Notes: generated from the letters alone by a model not told the origin. A DNA stretch of 39,359 bases from an uncultured Erysipelothrix sp. (GCA_947631935.1 CANRNG010000008.1:1-39359); one strand, 5' to 3'. Counted from the first letter of the stretch, positions 26,954 to 36,194 are shown. Made by a program: numbers and translations.

Positions 26954-29419
26954 TCATAGGTCAAATTTCAAAGGTTCAACCTTTTCTTGTTTTTTTTCTT
27001 TTGGAATGGCTATAAACTCAGTAAATTTCAGTTTATCAATGATAAAGAAATCAACTTCCTTTAATACTTGAGAATACGTTGCTCCAAAATTCATCAAGGG
27101 AATGTCTTTCAGTTCAAGAATTGACAGTTCCTCTGAGTAATAGGTAATCATATCAGATATATTACCCACACCAATATACTTAATATGGTGGGGATTGGAT
27201 TTAACCTTACGGGCAGCTAAAACACCCATAGTTGCACGATTGTTAACAGCTATATCATCGCTCTTAATGCGTTTAAAATGATAACGATCTGAAAGAATAA
27301 ATACATCCGTTTCATCATGGAGTACACAGGAAGCACTCACGAAATCATTGCCCTTAAGCTTCATACCAATCACACCCTTGGCACGTAAACCTTGTGGATT
27401 GATGTCTGAAAGCTCAATTCTAATAAATTGACCATCACGGCTTCCCATGAGAATATGCCCACTGTCTTTAGCCAAATGTGCGCCTACAAGTATATCATCT
27501 TTTTCTAATTTAATACAATCATACAAGCGGTTGTTACGAACGACTTCAAGTTCAGGGATGAGACTGCGTTTAAGTAACCCGTTTTTGGTGACCATCACCA
27601 CATACATATGGGTATTAAAATCATCTACGATAAAGGATGAGACGATTTTTTCACTTGGATTGAGCTTCACGTATTCATTGAGGTGTGAACCCAAATCACG
27701 CCATCTTGCCTCTTCAATATCATGAACCAACAAATGACCATAGCGTCCTTGTGAAGTCATGAAGACCACCTGATTTAAAGTGTCTACCTGGCCCACAAAA
27801 ATGGGTCTATCCCCTTCATTCATCTGGAGGAGATTGTGTTGAGAAGAATTGTACGAACGTAAAGAAACACGTTTGATATAGCCTTCTTGGGTGAGTGTCA
27901 ACATCACTTGTTCATTAGAAATCAAACTGAGTTTGTCTATTTCTAATTCTGAAACTTCAGCTTCAATCTCTGAACGACGTGGCATGTTAAATCTTTCTTT
28001 GAGTTCATTAAACTCTTGGATTAGGGTTAGGTTTAGAACATTGTCATCCTCTATAATTAGACGAAGTTCTTCCAATTCATTCGCAAGTTTTGCGAATTCT
28101 TCTCTTAAAGCCACAATATCTGTTGAACTCAAACGGTAGAGTTGTAAGTCTACGATTGCGCTGGCTTGTTCAAAAGAGAAATCAAAAGCTTTCATTAAGT
28201 TATCTCTTGAATCTGATCTGTTTTTTGATTTACGAATAAGCGCAATAATTTCATCCAAGATACTAACAGCTTTAATCAAGCCTTCAATAATATGAAGTCT
28301 GGCTTCTTTTTTGTCATAACGAAATCTTGATCGGTTTAAAACAACTTCTTTTCTAAATTCAATATAGGCATCCAATACAGGTAAGACACCAGTTAATTGG
28401 GGTCTTTGGTCAATAATAGAAACCATATTCGCTGAATAATAAATCTGAAGGTCTGTTTCTTTCAAGAACATATTTAAAATACTTTCAGCATTGGCACCTT
28501 TTTTACAATCAATGACAATTCTGAGTCCAGTTCTATCCGATTCATCACGCACATCCATAACATCGCCCAGACCTGCCTCACTTTTCGCAAATCTAAGTTC
28601 ATCTATCTTTTTCACAACATTTGATTTAATGACATCAAATGGCAATTCTGTAACGACAATTTGAACTAAGTTTTTCTTATCAATGATTTCAGTCTTGGCC
28701 CTAACAACAATACGTCCTTTACCTTTTTCTAAGATATCATTTATGCCATCTTGGCCTTGAATGATACCCCCTGTAGGAAAGTCTGGACCCAAAATAAATT
28801 GTCCAATTTCTGCGATAGAGGCTTCTGGATTTTGCATGCGATAAATGGTTGCATTTAAAACCTCGTTAAAATTAAAGGGTGGAATTTTGGTAGCATATCC
28901 TGCCGCAATCCCATGGGCACCATTGATTAATAAGTTGGGAAATCTAGCGGGTAATACAGAAGGTTCTGTGGTCATATCGTCGAAGTTTAAAACAAAAGGC
29001 ACTACTTCTTCATCAATATTTTCAAGTAAAGCATGGGCAATTTCTGAAAGTCTGGCTTCTGTATAACGCATGGCTGCTGCTGGGTCATCATCAATCGACC
29101 CATTATTTCCTTGCATATCAACCAAGGGCATATTCATTTTCCAATCTTGACTCAATCGCACCATGGCATCATAAACTGAACTGTCACCATGGGGGTGGTA
29201 ATTACCAATTACAATCCCAACAGTTTTAGCAGATTTACGATAAGGTTTATCGAAGTAATTGCGTTCGTGAAACATCGCATAAAGAATACGACGTTGGACT
29301 GGCTTTAATCCATCCCGAACATCAGGTAAAGCACGATCTTGAATAATGTATTTGGCATATCGACCATAACGATCCCCCACCAAATCTTCTAATGGTAATA
29401 TTTTATGATTATAAGTCAT
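26954..29419 (-). CDS. parC: DNA topoisomerase IV subunit A
   Basis: ParC is the DNA-cleaving subunit of topoisomerase IV, which decatenates daughter chromosomes. I start at the ATG at 29419 (MTYNHKILPLEDL), giving 821 residues; ATGs at 29431 and 29485 lie too close to AGGAGG or inside parE. The active-site tyrosine is Tyr119 in AAAMRYTEA. GNNGSIDDDPAAAM and HPHGDSSVYDAMVRLSQDWK match ParC rather than GyrA. In this numbering Ser80 is present and residue 84 is Asp, where staphylococcal ParC has Glu. The C-terminal half is a beta-pinwheel DNA-wrapping domain. It is coupled to parE. Confidence 0.95.
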   Translation of the reverse strand: MTYNHKILPLEDLVGDRYGRYAKYIIQDRALPDVRDGLKPVQRRILYAMFHERNYFDKPYRKSAKTVGIVIGNYHPHGDSSVYDAMVRLSQDWKMNMPLVDMQGNNGSIDDDPAAAMRYTEARLSEIAHALLENIDEEVVPFVLNFDDMTTEPSVLPARFPNLLINGAHGIAAGYATKIPPFNFNEVLNATIYRMQNPEASIAEIGQFILGPDFPTGGIIQGQDGINDILEKGKGRIVVRAKTEIIDKKNLVQIVVTELPFDVIKSNVVKKIDELRFAKSEAGLGDVMDVRDESDRTGLRIVIDCKKGANAESILNMFLKETDLQIYYSANMVSIIDQRPQLTGVLPVLDAYIEFRKEVVLNRSRFRYDKKEARLHIIEGLIKAVSILDEIIALIRKSKNRSDSRDNLMKAFDFSFEQASAIVDLQLYRLSSTDIVALREEFAKLANELEELRLIIEDDNVLNLTLIQEFNELKERFNMPRRSEIEAEVSELEIDKLSLISNEQVMLTLTQEGYIKRVSLRSYNSSQHNLLQMNEGDRPIFVGQVDTLNQVVFMTSQGRYGHLLVHDIEEARWRDLGSHLNEYVKLNPSEKIVSSFIVDDFNTHMYVVMVTKNGLLKRSLIPELEVVRNNRLYDCIKLEKDDILVGAHLAKDSGHILMGSRDGQFIRIELSDINPQGLRAKGVIGMKLKGNDFVSASCVLHDETDVFILSDRYHFKRIKSDDIAVNNRATMGVLAARKVKSNPHHIKYIGVGNISDMITYYSEELSILELKDIPLMNFGATYSQVLKEVDFFIIDKLKFTEFIAIPKEKKQEKVEPLKFDL

Positions 29420-31331
29420 GGTCGTGGTCATCCTCCTGTAGTGTAAATGCGACGTTTTGTTCAATCCAATCACGTCGCTCATCAACTTTATCTCCCATTA
29501 AAGTATGAACACGTCGGTCAGCCTTATAGAAATCATCAATTTGAACTTGGATTAAGGTTCTTGTTTTGGGATTCATGGTAGTATCCCAAAGTTGATCTGC
29601 ATTCATTTCTCCCAAACCTTTATAGCGTTGAATTTCTAATTTTCCATATTTTTCGCGCATTTCATCCAGGGATTCATCATCATAAAGATAATGTTCTTTC
29701 CCCTTAACTACCACTCTATAAAGAGGCGGTTGGGCGACATATACCAAACCCGCTTCTATTAAAGGTCTCATATATCTAAAGAAAAACGTGAGCAGCAATA
29801 CTTGAATATGCGCACCATCGGTATCAGCGTCCGTCATAATAATAACTTTATTATAATTGGACTCTTTTACTTCAAAATCATTTCCAATACCTGCCCCCAC
29901 TGTATGGATGATGGTATTGAGCTCTTCATTCTTTATGATTTCATCTAAACTTGCTTTTTGGGCATTTAAAACCTTACCTCTTAAAGGTAAAATGGCTTGA
30001 AATGATGAATCTCTTCCTTGTTTGGCACTGCCGCCAGCGGAGTCCCCTTCCACAAGATACAATTCATTTTTCGTTTTATTTTTAGTTTGGGCATTGGCTA
30101 ATTTTCCAGATAATAATTTTTCAATTTTATTGTTTTTGCCTTTGCGTGTTTTTTCTCGGGCCAAACGTGCAGCTTGACGTGCTGCAGCTGACTTTTGAAT
30201 CTTACCTAAGATGGTCATGGAGGCTTCATGATTAAGATCCAAATACCTTGGGAGTTGTTCCACAATGATGGATTCTACAACTGAACGGGCTTGGGGTGTA
30301 CCCAGTTTTGCTTTGGTTTGGCCTTCAAACTGTAACAAATCTTCTGTAATGGATACTGAAAGAATACTGGACAGTCCTTCTCTAATATCAGAGCCTTCGA
30401 AATTCTTATCTTTTTCTTTTAAAACACCGTGTTTACGGGCATACTCATTAATTACTTTGGTTAATCCTGAACGATATCCCACAACATGGCTACCACCATC
30501 ACGGGTTCTGACAAGATTAACAAAGGAATAGACGTTTTCATTATAACCATCATCATACTGAAGCGCCATTTGAACTCCAATTCCTTCAATTTCACCATTT
30601 AAAATTATGGTGTCATTGAGTGTTTGAGTGCCTTCATGAATGTAATCCATAAAAGCCTTCAAACCATCTTCATATTGGAAATGTTTGGATTCATGTGTTC
30701 TTTTATCTTCAATGGTGAATTCAATACCTTCTAATAAAAATGCGGATTCTTGAATTCGTTCACAAATTGTATCAAAGCTGAATCTGGTGTTCTTAAAAAT
30801 TTTATCATCCGCTTTAAATCGCACCAAAGATCCTGGTTTGTGTTTGGTTGTGCTTTTTTCTAATTTTCCAATGTTCTTACCGCCATTTTCAAATTTCATA
30901 CTGTAAGTACCATCTGAATTATAGACTTCAACAAATAAATAATCACTTAAAGCGTTCACGACTGAGGCCCCCACACCATGTAAACCACCACTCGTTTTAT
31001 ATCCACCTTGTGCTGAAAATTTACCCCCAGCATGGAGTACAGTAAAAATTACCTGTAAAGCCGAAACGCCGCTTTTGTGCATTTCAACAGGCATACCCCG
31101 TCCTTCGTCTCTCACTGAAATTTCTAGATCATTTTCAATTACAATTTGAATTTTCTTCCCATAACCATTGAGTGCTTCATCAATTGAATTATCTATAATT
31201 TCCCACACCAAATGGTGAAGTCCTCTTTGATCTGTAGACCCAATATACATACCGGGTCTTTTTCTTACGGCTTCTAAGCCCTCAAGTATTTCTATACTTG
31301 AAGCTGTATAATCGATATTACTCAAGTTCAT
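29409..31331 (-). CDS. parE: DNA topoisomerase IV subunit B
   Basis: ParE is the ATPase subunit of topoisomerase IV. I start at the ATG at 31331 (MNLSNIDYTASSIEIL), behind GGAAGGGG, giving 640 residues. The GHKL ATPase has EIIDNSIDEAL, GRGMPVEMH and the GGLHGVGASVVNALS lid; the transducer domain follows; the TOPRIM domain has VEGDSAGGSAKQGRD and MTDADTDGAHIQ. The final RYKGLGEMNADQLW is the shared type II topoisomerase motif. First gene of a long operon, divergent from plsY. Confidence 0.96.
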   Translation of the reverse strand: MNLSNIDYTASSIEILEGLEAVRKRPGMYIGSTDQRGLHHLVWEIIDNSIDEALNGYGKKIQIVIENDLEISVRDEGRGMPVEMHKSGVSALQVIFTVLHAGGKFSAQGGYKTSGGLHGVGASVVNALSDYLFVEVYNSDGTYSMKFENGGKNIGKLEKSTTKHKPGSLVRFKADDKIFKNTRFSFDTICERIQESAFLLEGIEFTIEDKRTHESKHFQYEDGLKAFMDYIHEGTQTLNDTIILNGEIEGIGVQMALQYDDGYNENVYSFVNLVRTRDGGSHVVGYRSGLTKVINEYARKHGVLKEKDKNFEGSDIREGLSSILSVSITEDLLQFEGQTKAKLGTPQARSVVESIIVEQLPRYLDLNHEASMTILGKIQKSAAARQAARLAREKTRKGKNNKIEKLLSGKLANAQTKNKTKNELYLVEGDSAGGSAKQGRDSSFQAILPLRGKVLNAQKASLDEIIKNEELNTIIHTVGAGIGNDFEVKESNYNKVIIMTDADTDGAHIQVLLLTFFFRYMRPLIEAGLVYVAQPPLYRVVVKGKEHYLYDDESLDEMREKYGKLEIQRYKGLGEMNADQLWDTTMNPKTRTLIQVQIDDFYKADRRVHTLMGDKVDERRDWIEQNVAFTLQEDDHDHDL

Positions 31332-31350
31332 ACCCCTTCCAATCATTCTT

Positions 31351-31380
31351 ATTATAACAAAATTTGATTTAAATATGTAA
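31351..31380 (-). promoter_or_regulatory. Promoter of the parE-parC-yqeH...mtnN operon
   Basis: The minus strand reads TTACAT (31375-31380), 18 bp, then TGTTATAAT with a perfect TATAAT (31351-31356) and an upstream TG, an extended -10. The parE ATG is 20 bp from the -10 element. No terminator or strong promoter is evident between parE and mtnN, so this may drive all eight genes. Confidence 0.7.
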
Positions 31381-31404
31381 TTGAATCTCAATAAGTGGTA
31401 AAAT
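31381..31404 (+). promoter_or_regulatory. Extended -10 promoter of plsY
   Basis: TGGTAAAAT gives a -10 of TAAAAT (31399-31404) with an upstream TG. A -35 would fall near 31376-31381 and is poor. The -35 zone overlaps that of the divergent parE promoter, so the two polymerase sites would compete. Confidence 0.5.
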
Positions 31405-31423
31405 GTTGGTTAGGAGGCTGATT

Positions 31424-32026
31424 ATGAAACTTATCTTAGCTATTTTAATCGGATATTTTATTGGATCCGTACCCTTTGCACTTGTGGTTGGAAAGGTCTT
31501 TTATAAAACAGACATTCGTGAACATGGTTCTGGTAACCTTGGGGGTACCAACGCCGGAAGAACTTTGGGTGCCAAAGCAGGTGTTTTGGTTTCTGTATTT
31601 GATGTATTAAAAGGGGCAATCGCAATGGCCATTGTGAGTCTATTTTCACCTGAAAATATTATTTATGCTGGTTTCTTTGCCACACTGGGTCATTGTTTCC
31701 CAATTTTTGCAAACTTTAGAGGTGGTAAAGCCGTTTCTACAGCCGTTGGGTTTTTGTTGGGAATCACAATTTTCTTAACACACAGACCCCTCTTACACTT
31801 TGTTATACCTGTTGCATTTTTCTTTGTTTTATTATATATCACTAAAATGGTCTCTTTATCAGCAATGCTTACTTTGTTGGTGGCTTCATTGATTCTTTCA
31901 ATTTCACAAAGCAATTTGGCCATTACCCTTACCTTCTTTATCATCACACTCATTGTTATTTATAGACATAAAGAAAACATTGGGCGCATTCGTAGAAAAG
32001 AAGAACGTAAAATTACGTGGATGTAA
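31424..32026 (+). CDS. plsY: Acyl-phosphate:glycerol-3-phosphate acyltransferase PlsY
   Basis: PlsY makes lysophosphatidic acid from acyl phosphate and glycerol-3-phosphate, the first membrane step of phospholipid synthesis in Gram-positive bacteria. The 200-residue protein starts at the ATG at 31424, six bases after AGGAGG; a reading from 31403 would cover that site. It is very hydrophobic with about five membrane segments and shows the family loops DIREHGSGNLGGTNAGRTLG and GHCFPIFANFRGGKAVSTAVG. PlsY pairs functionally with PlsX, not in the window, and with fatty-acid kinase (fakA at 1357-2991). It lies divergent from parE, a common Firmicute arrangement. Confidence 0.95.
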   Translation: MKLILAILIGYFIGSVPFALVVGKVFYKTDIREHGSGNLGGTNAGRTLGAKAGVLVSVFDVLKGAIAMAIVSLFSPENIIYAGFFATLGHCFPIFANFRGGKAVSTAVGFLLGITIFLTHRPLLHFVIPVAFFFVLLYITKMVSLSAMLTLLVASLILSISQSNLAITLTFFIITLIVIYRHKENIGRIRRKEERKITWM

Positions 32027-32035
32027 GGAGTCGTT

Positions 32036-32758
32036 ATGATTAAAATTGAAAATATAACCAAAACCTACAATAAAACATTTGTTGCAGTGGATGATATTTC
32101 AATGGCTGTAAAGCCAGGCTCCATTGTTGGCTTTATTGGCCCCAATGGTGCAGGTAAAACAACCACCCTCAATATGATTACAGGTGTTTTGAAACAAGAC
32201 TCTGGAACCATTAAGATTAATGGCCATGATACCTTAATCGATACAATACAATCAAAAAAGGAATTTGGATTTGTGGGTGACAGTCCAAACTCGTTTTTAA
32301 AATTAAAGGGCATTGAATATTTAAACTTCATCGCCAATATTTATGAAATAGACCAAGCAACCAAACTGCAACGGATTGATAAATATACAAAAGCCTTGGA
32401 CATGGAAAACGCTTTGGGAGATCGTATCAGTTCCTATTCACATGGGATGCGCCAAAAGATTATGGTCATTGGTATTCTCATTCATGATCCCAATGTTATG
32501 ATTTTGGACGAACCGCTCACGGGTTTAGACCCCAAATCATCCTATACCTTAAAAGAGATTATGAAGGAAAGAACAAGAGAAGGTAAATCCGTCTTATTCT
32601 CTACCCATGTCTTAGAGGTTGCAGAAAAACTTTGTGATGAAATTGTGATCATTAATAAAGGTCGTATTCTCTATACAGGGACCCTTGAAGCCTTAAAAGC
32701 GCAACATGATGATAGTTTGTCACTTGAAGAGATTTTCCTTGAGGTTACGCGCATATGA
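32036..32758 (+). CDS. ABC transporter ATP-binding protein
   Basis: This 240-residue ATPase drives the permease coded next. Walker A GPNGAGKTT is at 35-43, the signature YSHGMRQK at about 134-141, Walker B VMILDEP at 154-160, and the switch histidine in STHVLE. The Q-loop region reads GFVGDSPNSFLKL, as in exporters of the ABC-2/bacitracin-transport type. It lies nine bases after plsY with AAGGAG before its ATG and overlaps the permease gene (ATGA). Substrate unknown. Confidence 0.93.
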   Translation: MIKIENITKTYNKTFVAVDDISMAVKPGSIVGFIGPNGAGKTTTLNMITGVLKQDSGTIKINGHDTLIDTIQSKKEFGFVGDSPNSFLKLKGIEYLNFIANIYEIDQATKLQRIDKYTKALDMENALGDRISSYSHGMRQKIMVIGILIHDPNVMILDEPLTGLDPKSSYTLKEIMKERTREGKSVLFSTHVLEVAEKLCDEIVIINKGRILYTGTLEALKAQHDDSLSLEEIFLEVTRI

Positions 32759-34458
32759 AACGCTTTTTAGCTTTGGTTAAAGTGAATCTAAAAACAGCAT
32801 CTGTAGACTACTACAACAACTTAAATATCAAAAGAAATTTATCCCCTTTAAAAAAAGTGGGTCAATGGGTTTTAATTGCTTTACTCGTCGTATACTTATG
32901 GGGCATTATCAGTTTCTTATCCTATGCGATCGTTGAACAATTTATTAATTTTGGTCAACCGACATTGTTACTTTATTTGATCATGACCCTTTCACCCGTT
33001 GTTACATTATACTTCTCAATTCTTTCGACACCTGGCATTTTCTATTTTTCAAAAGATGTTAAAGATTACTTAATCTTACCCATTCATCCCTGGGAAATTG
33101 TAGCAGCCAAGTTTGTCTCCGCTTATCTTTATACTCTTATTTCTATGGTCTTCTTGTTGGGTCCCATCTTTGTAATTTATTTTATAAAGGTTGCGCCTGG
33201 AATAATCTCGGTATTATTTACGGTTTTGTCATTTATTACCATACCTTTAATCCCCTTATCCATCGCGCTATTGGTGGTCATTCTCCTTATGCGTTTTGTA
33301 CCTTTTTTCAAAAACAAGGATTTATTTATGTACTTAACTTTTGGCTTGGTGTTTATTCCAATCTTTATTTTCTCTTTTTCTATGAGCTCGATAGGTGAAA
33401 ATCCCGAGGCGATTCAACAAATTATGGAATCCCTGTTGGCCATGGATAACCAAGCTTTTAGATACATTAATTTATTCTTGCCCACTTCTAGTTGGATGAC
33501 AAACGGGATTGTGAATCAAAATTTCTTACCCATTCTATTGAGTATTCTCGTCAGTTTGGGAGTAGCAATCTTAGTTATCTTTACCTCACAGTCTCTATAC
33601 TTTGAAGGCGTTCTTAGCACTTCTGATTCCAGCAGTAAAAAGAAACGGCTACACCAGGGAGAAAAAGCCAAGGAAACGAAATCTCAATCCATACCAAAAT
33701 CAATCATGGTTGCAGATTTTAAAACAATCTTAAGAACCCCTTCATTTGCGATTAATTATTATTCTGCCATTTTTATTGTTCCCATAGTTTCGATGGTGCC
33801 ATTGTTTTTAAATGGCATGCCGTTAAACACTTTGGATGGCATATTGGGCGTGAGTTATTATTATCACACTTTCTTTGATGCCCTTGCGCCTTTGCAGCAA
33901 TTGTCGCTACCCCTTTCTTTTGGGGTTGCAGTAGGATTGTTTTTAGGCAATATGGATGCCTCTGCGAATACTGCCATTTCCAGAGAGGCGCGCAATCTTA
34001 AAATGTACCTCACCTTTCCCATCAAACTCTCTGACATGGTTAAAGGTAAAGCATATCTATCCATGATTAATTCTGGATTTATGCCAAGCATCTTAACACT
34101 GGCTTTCGTTATTTTAACGAAGCCCAAGTTCATCACCTTGGTCTTGCTCATTTTGGGACTTGTTGAAGGAATTGTTCTTATTACCTATATTTCTCTTTTC
34201 GCAGATGTCTATTCCCCCAGTTTAAATTGGGAAACTGAACAACAAGCTGCCAAAGGTAACTTTAAACAGGTCATCGTTATTCTCCCATTTATGGTGATTC
34301 CACTCATTTTACTCATTCTAAGCTTCACCACTTCACCCTTGATCATGTTTCTTGTGCTCTTAATTGGAGCACCCATCGTTATCTATTTTGTAGTAACCAA
34401 AACCTACAAAATTGCCAATACGAAACTTATCGAAACCATTCAAAATATGAATGATTAG
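32755..34458 (+). CDS. ABC exporter permease (ABC-2-like, large subunit)
   Basis: The 567-residue protein is the membrane part of the exporter. It has two hydrophobic halves. The first runs from about 38 to 282, with segments at about 38-60, 70-92, 121-143, 150-180, 190-210 and 258-278. A basic, hydrophilic linker at about 288-312 (SSKKKRLHQGEKAKETKS) follows, and the second half has about six more segments. A HPWEIVAAKF stretch (111-120) near the first half resembles the coupling region seen in such permeases. It probably works as a pair with the ATPase. I cannot assign the substrate; lipid, drug or peptide export are all possible. Confidence 0.85.
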   Translation: MKRFLALVKVNLKTASVDYYNNLNIKRNLSPLKKVGQWVLIALLVVYLWGIISFLSYAIVEQFINFGQPTLLLYLIMTLSPVVTLYFSILSTPGIFYFSKDVKDYLILPIHPWEIVAAKFVSAYLYTLISMVFLLGPIFVIYFIKVAPGIISVLFTVLSFITIPLIPLSIALLVVILLMRFVPFFKNKDLFMYLTFGLVFIPIFIFSFSMSSIGENPEAIQQIMESLLAMDNQAFRYINLFLPTSSWMTNGIVNQNFLPILLSILVSLGVAILVIFTSQSLYFEGVLSTSDSSSKKKRLHQGEKAKETKSQSIPKSIMVADFKTILRTPSFAINYYSAIFIVPIVSMVPLFLNGMPLNTLDGILGVSYYYHTFFDALAPLQQLSLPLSFGVAVGLFLGNMDASANTAISREARNLKMYLTFPIKLSDMVKGKAYLSMINSGFMPSILTLAFVILTKPKFITLVLLILGLVEGIVLITYISLFADVYSPSLNWETEQQAAKGNFKQVIVILPFMVIPLILLILSFTTSPLIMFLVLLIGAPIVIYFVVTKTYKIANTKLIETIQNMND

Positions 34459-34466
34459 GAGTACAT

Positions 34467-34814
34467 ATGAAAAATAAAGACTTGACCTTGCCTTTAATTG
34501 TGATGACTGTATTTTATTATATGCTTAGAACAGTCTTATTTAACTACCATGGTATGCATGATATTCCATTTCTTTACTTTTTATTTGGATGTATTGTGAC
34601 ATTCATTTCAATCTTAATTAAAAATAAAGTACTTCCCTACTTCATCAGCGGTGGATATATCGCGGGCTTTATTTTGGGTTATATCCTCCAAAGTGACAGT
34701 TATGATCCAGGTGGGGGTCTCTTGAATAACTTATGGATTCTATGGTTGGCTGTTTATTTGGGTTTTATAATGGTCGGTCTTGTTTATCCGTTTATAAAAA
34801 AGAGAATGCGCTAA
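34467..34814 (+). CDS. Small four-helix membrane protein of the ABC operon
   Basis: This 115-residue protein is almost wholly hydrophobic, with predicted membrane segments at about 7-24, 33-50, 54-75 and 86-108 and short charged turns (IKNK near residues 50-53, FIKKRMR at the end). TAGGAGTAC precedes the ATG, eight bases after the permease stop. I recognise no named family. Its place as the last gene of the operon suggests an accessory subunit of the ABC exporter, but that is inference from position. Confidence 0.7.
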   Translation: MKNKDLTLPLIVMTVFYYMLRTVLFNYHGMHDIPFLYFLFGCIVTFISILIKNKVLPYFISGGYIAGFILGYILQSDSYDPGGGLLNNLWILWLAVYLGFIMVGLVYPFIKKRMR

Positions 34815-34826
34815 TCCGTCATTCTC
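34796..34826 (-). terminator. Terminator of the channel-kinase operon
   Basis: GAGAATG (34802-34808) pairs with CATTCTC (34820-34826) across an 11-nt loop. On the minus strand the stem is followed by six T (34796-34801). It overlaps the stop codon of the kinase-like gene. On the plus strand there is no T run, so I see no clear terminator for the ABC operon. Confidence 0.55.
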
Positions 34827-35370
34827 CTATCCAATCTAGTATTATTTGAGCACTTTCAACCATGGACTTATTTGTAGTATCAATGCGTAGATAGTGCTTT
34901 TCTTTTATTTCCCCTTCATCGGAATTGAGTCGATATGCATCCATTGAGTGCAACAAATCCTTCTCTGAAGCAACGAGATCCCTTTTAGATGGTTTCTTAT
35001 TGAGTCTATTTTCAGTTTTATTGCGTGATAATCTTGTTTCAAGGGTCGCTTCAAGTTCGATGAAATACATTTCATCTTTAAATAAATCTTTTATACGAGC
35101 TACATATTCCCAATCCGATGGGTCATCAAAGTTCCATACTAAAGTAAAAATAAGTCCCGGGTGGTTTTTGTCTTTTGCGATATGGTTGAATATTCCAAAT
35201 CTCAATTGTTCAGACAACTTAAAAGTGGTTTCATTCCACCCAATATAAGGATAAATCACGTCCAAAGAAATATGGTTGTGAAAGAGTGGTAATTTCAGTC
35301 TATCCGAAATTATTTCGCCAATACTCATTTTACCCACAGCTTGGGGACCGAAAATCATGATAAATTTCAT
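34819..35370 (-). CDS. P-loop nucleotide kinase-like protein (AAA_18/shikimate kinase-like)
   Basis: The 183-residue protein starts MKFIMIFGPQAVGKMSIGE. The P-loop GPQAVGKM keeps GxxxxGK, but the residue after Lys is Met, with Ser one place later. This form recurs in a family of Firmicute proteins loosely annotated as shikimate kinases, next to an FHNHISLDV-type motif (residues 30-38). The rest has a LID-like basic region (RLSRNKTENRLNKKPSKRD) and a short C-terminal helix. It overlaps the channel gene as ATGA, so the two are co-translated. The substrate is unknown; shikimate is unlikely on context. Confidence 0.75.
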   Translation of the reverse strand: MKFIMIFGPQAVGKMSIGEIISDRLKLPLFHNHISLDVIYPYIGWNETTFKLSEQLRFGIFNHIAKDKNHPGLIFTLVWNFDDPSDWEYVARIKDLFKDEMYFIELEATLETRLSRNKTENRLNKKPSKRDLVASEKDLLHSMDAYRLNSDEGEIKEKHYLRIDTTNKSMVESAQIILDWIGE

Positions 35371-36194
35371 AATCTAGTATCCCCCAAATTGGAATTGTCC
35401 ATTGAAGCATTTTCCCTATCTTTCATTTCTTTTATTTCACGACTTTGTGTAATAAAGCCGGCTGATAAAATACCCGTTGGGATTGCGGTTAAACCAATTC
35501 CCATAAAAGTGATAAAGGCACTTAAAATACGACCTACGGTGGTAATGGGATAGATATCCCCATATCCTACTGTGGTGATGGTCGCCATGGCCCACCACAT
35601 TGCTGAGAGCGCATTATCAAAGACCTCTGGTTGGGCTATATGTTCGACATCATACATCAACATGGCTGCAATAAACATCAAAACCAAAATCACAAGAATT
35701 GAACTGAAGAGTTGTGCAGCTTGTTTCTTTAAGACCATCCATATTAAGGTCAGTGAATGCGTATAGCGGTTGATTTTAAAGATTCTAAGTAATCTGATGA
35801 TCCGTATCGCATTTAAAGAGCTGACACTGATTCCAACCAAGGGTAAATAGAAAGGCAAAATTGAAAATAAATCAATCATAGCCATGGGGGTCAGTGCATA
35901 TTTTAAACGAGAACGCCAGGGACTTAAATTTTCAAAGATCAGTTCTGCTGTCCAAATTCTTAATAAATATTCAATTGTAAATAGGATAATAAAAATAGTT
36001 TCAAGGATGAGAATTAAATCATGGGTTTCATCTTTTAAATCAAAAGTTGATAAAAATGCGACGATGACGGATACAATAACCAAAACAATTAAAAAACCAT
36101 CAATTAAGTTGGCATGAAAAGTATTAATATCATCTTCACGAATTAAATTAAAGATTCTTCGCTCTAAAACATTGTGTTTCCTATGTGTAGGCAT
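35367..36194 (-). CDS. Voltage-gated-type potassium channel (six membrane segments)
   Basis: The 275-residue protein has the Kv-like layout: S1 about 30-50, S2 59-82, S3 101-120, S4 with Arg/Lys at 131, 134, 137, 140 and 143 (IRIIRLLRIFKINR), S5 157-180, a pore loop with the K+ selectivity sequence TVGYGD (208-213), and S6 220-247. A short charged cytoplasmic tail ends the protein; no RCK/TrkA domain is present. I start at the ATG at 36194 because AGAGGTG lies upstream of it; an ATG at 36218 is on the wrong side of that site. Probable role: control of membrane potential or K+ flux. Confidence 0.9.
   Translation of the reverse strand: MPTHRKHNVLERRIFNLIREDDINTFHANLIDGFLIVLVIVSVIVAFLSTFDLKDETHDLILILETIFIILFTIEYLLRIWTAELIFENLSPWRSRLKYALTPMAMIDLFSILPFYLPLVGISVSSLNAIRIIRLLRIFKINRYTHSLTLIWMVLKKQAAQLFSSILVILVLMFIAAMLMYDVEHIAQPEVFDNALSAMWWAMATITTVGYGDIYPITTVGRILSAFITFMGIGLTAIPTGILSAGFITQSREIKEMKDRENASMDNSNLGDTRL

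Noticed and set aside
34467-34814. Toxin/antitoxin or holin-like function for the 115-residue membrane protein
   Set aside because: Only hydrophobicity supports it; position as last gene of an ABC operon makes an accessory subunit more likely.
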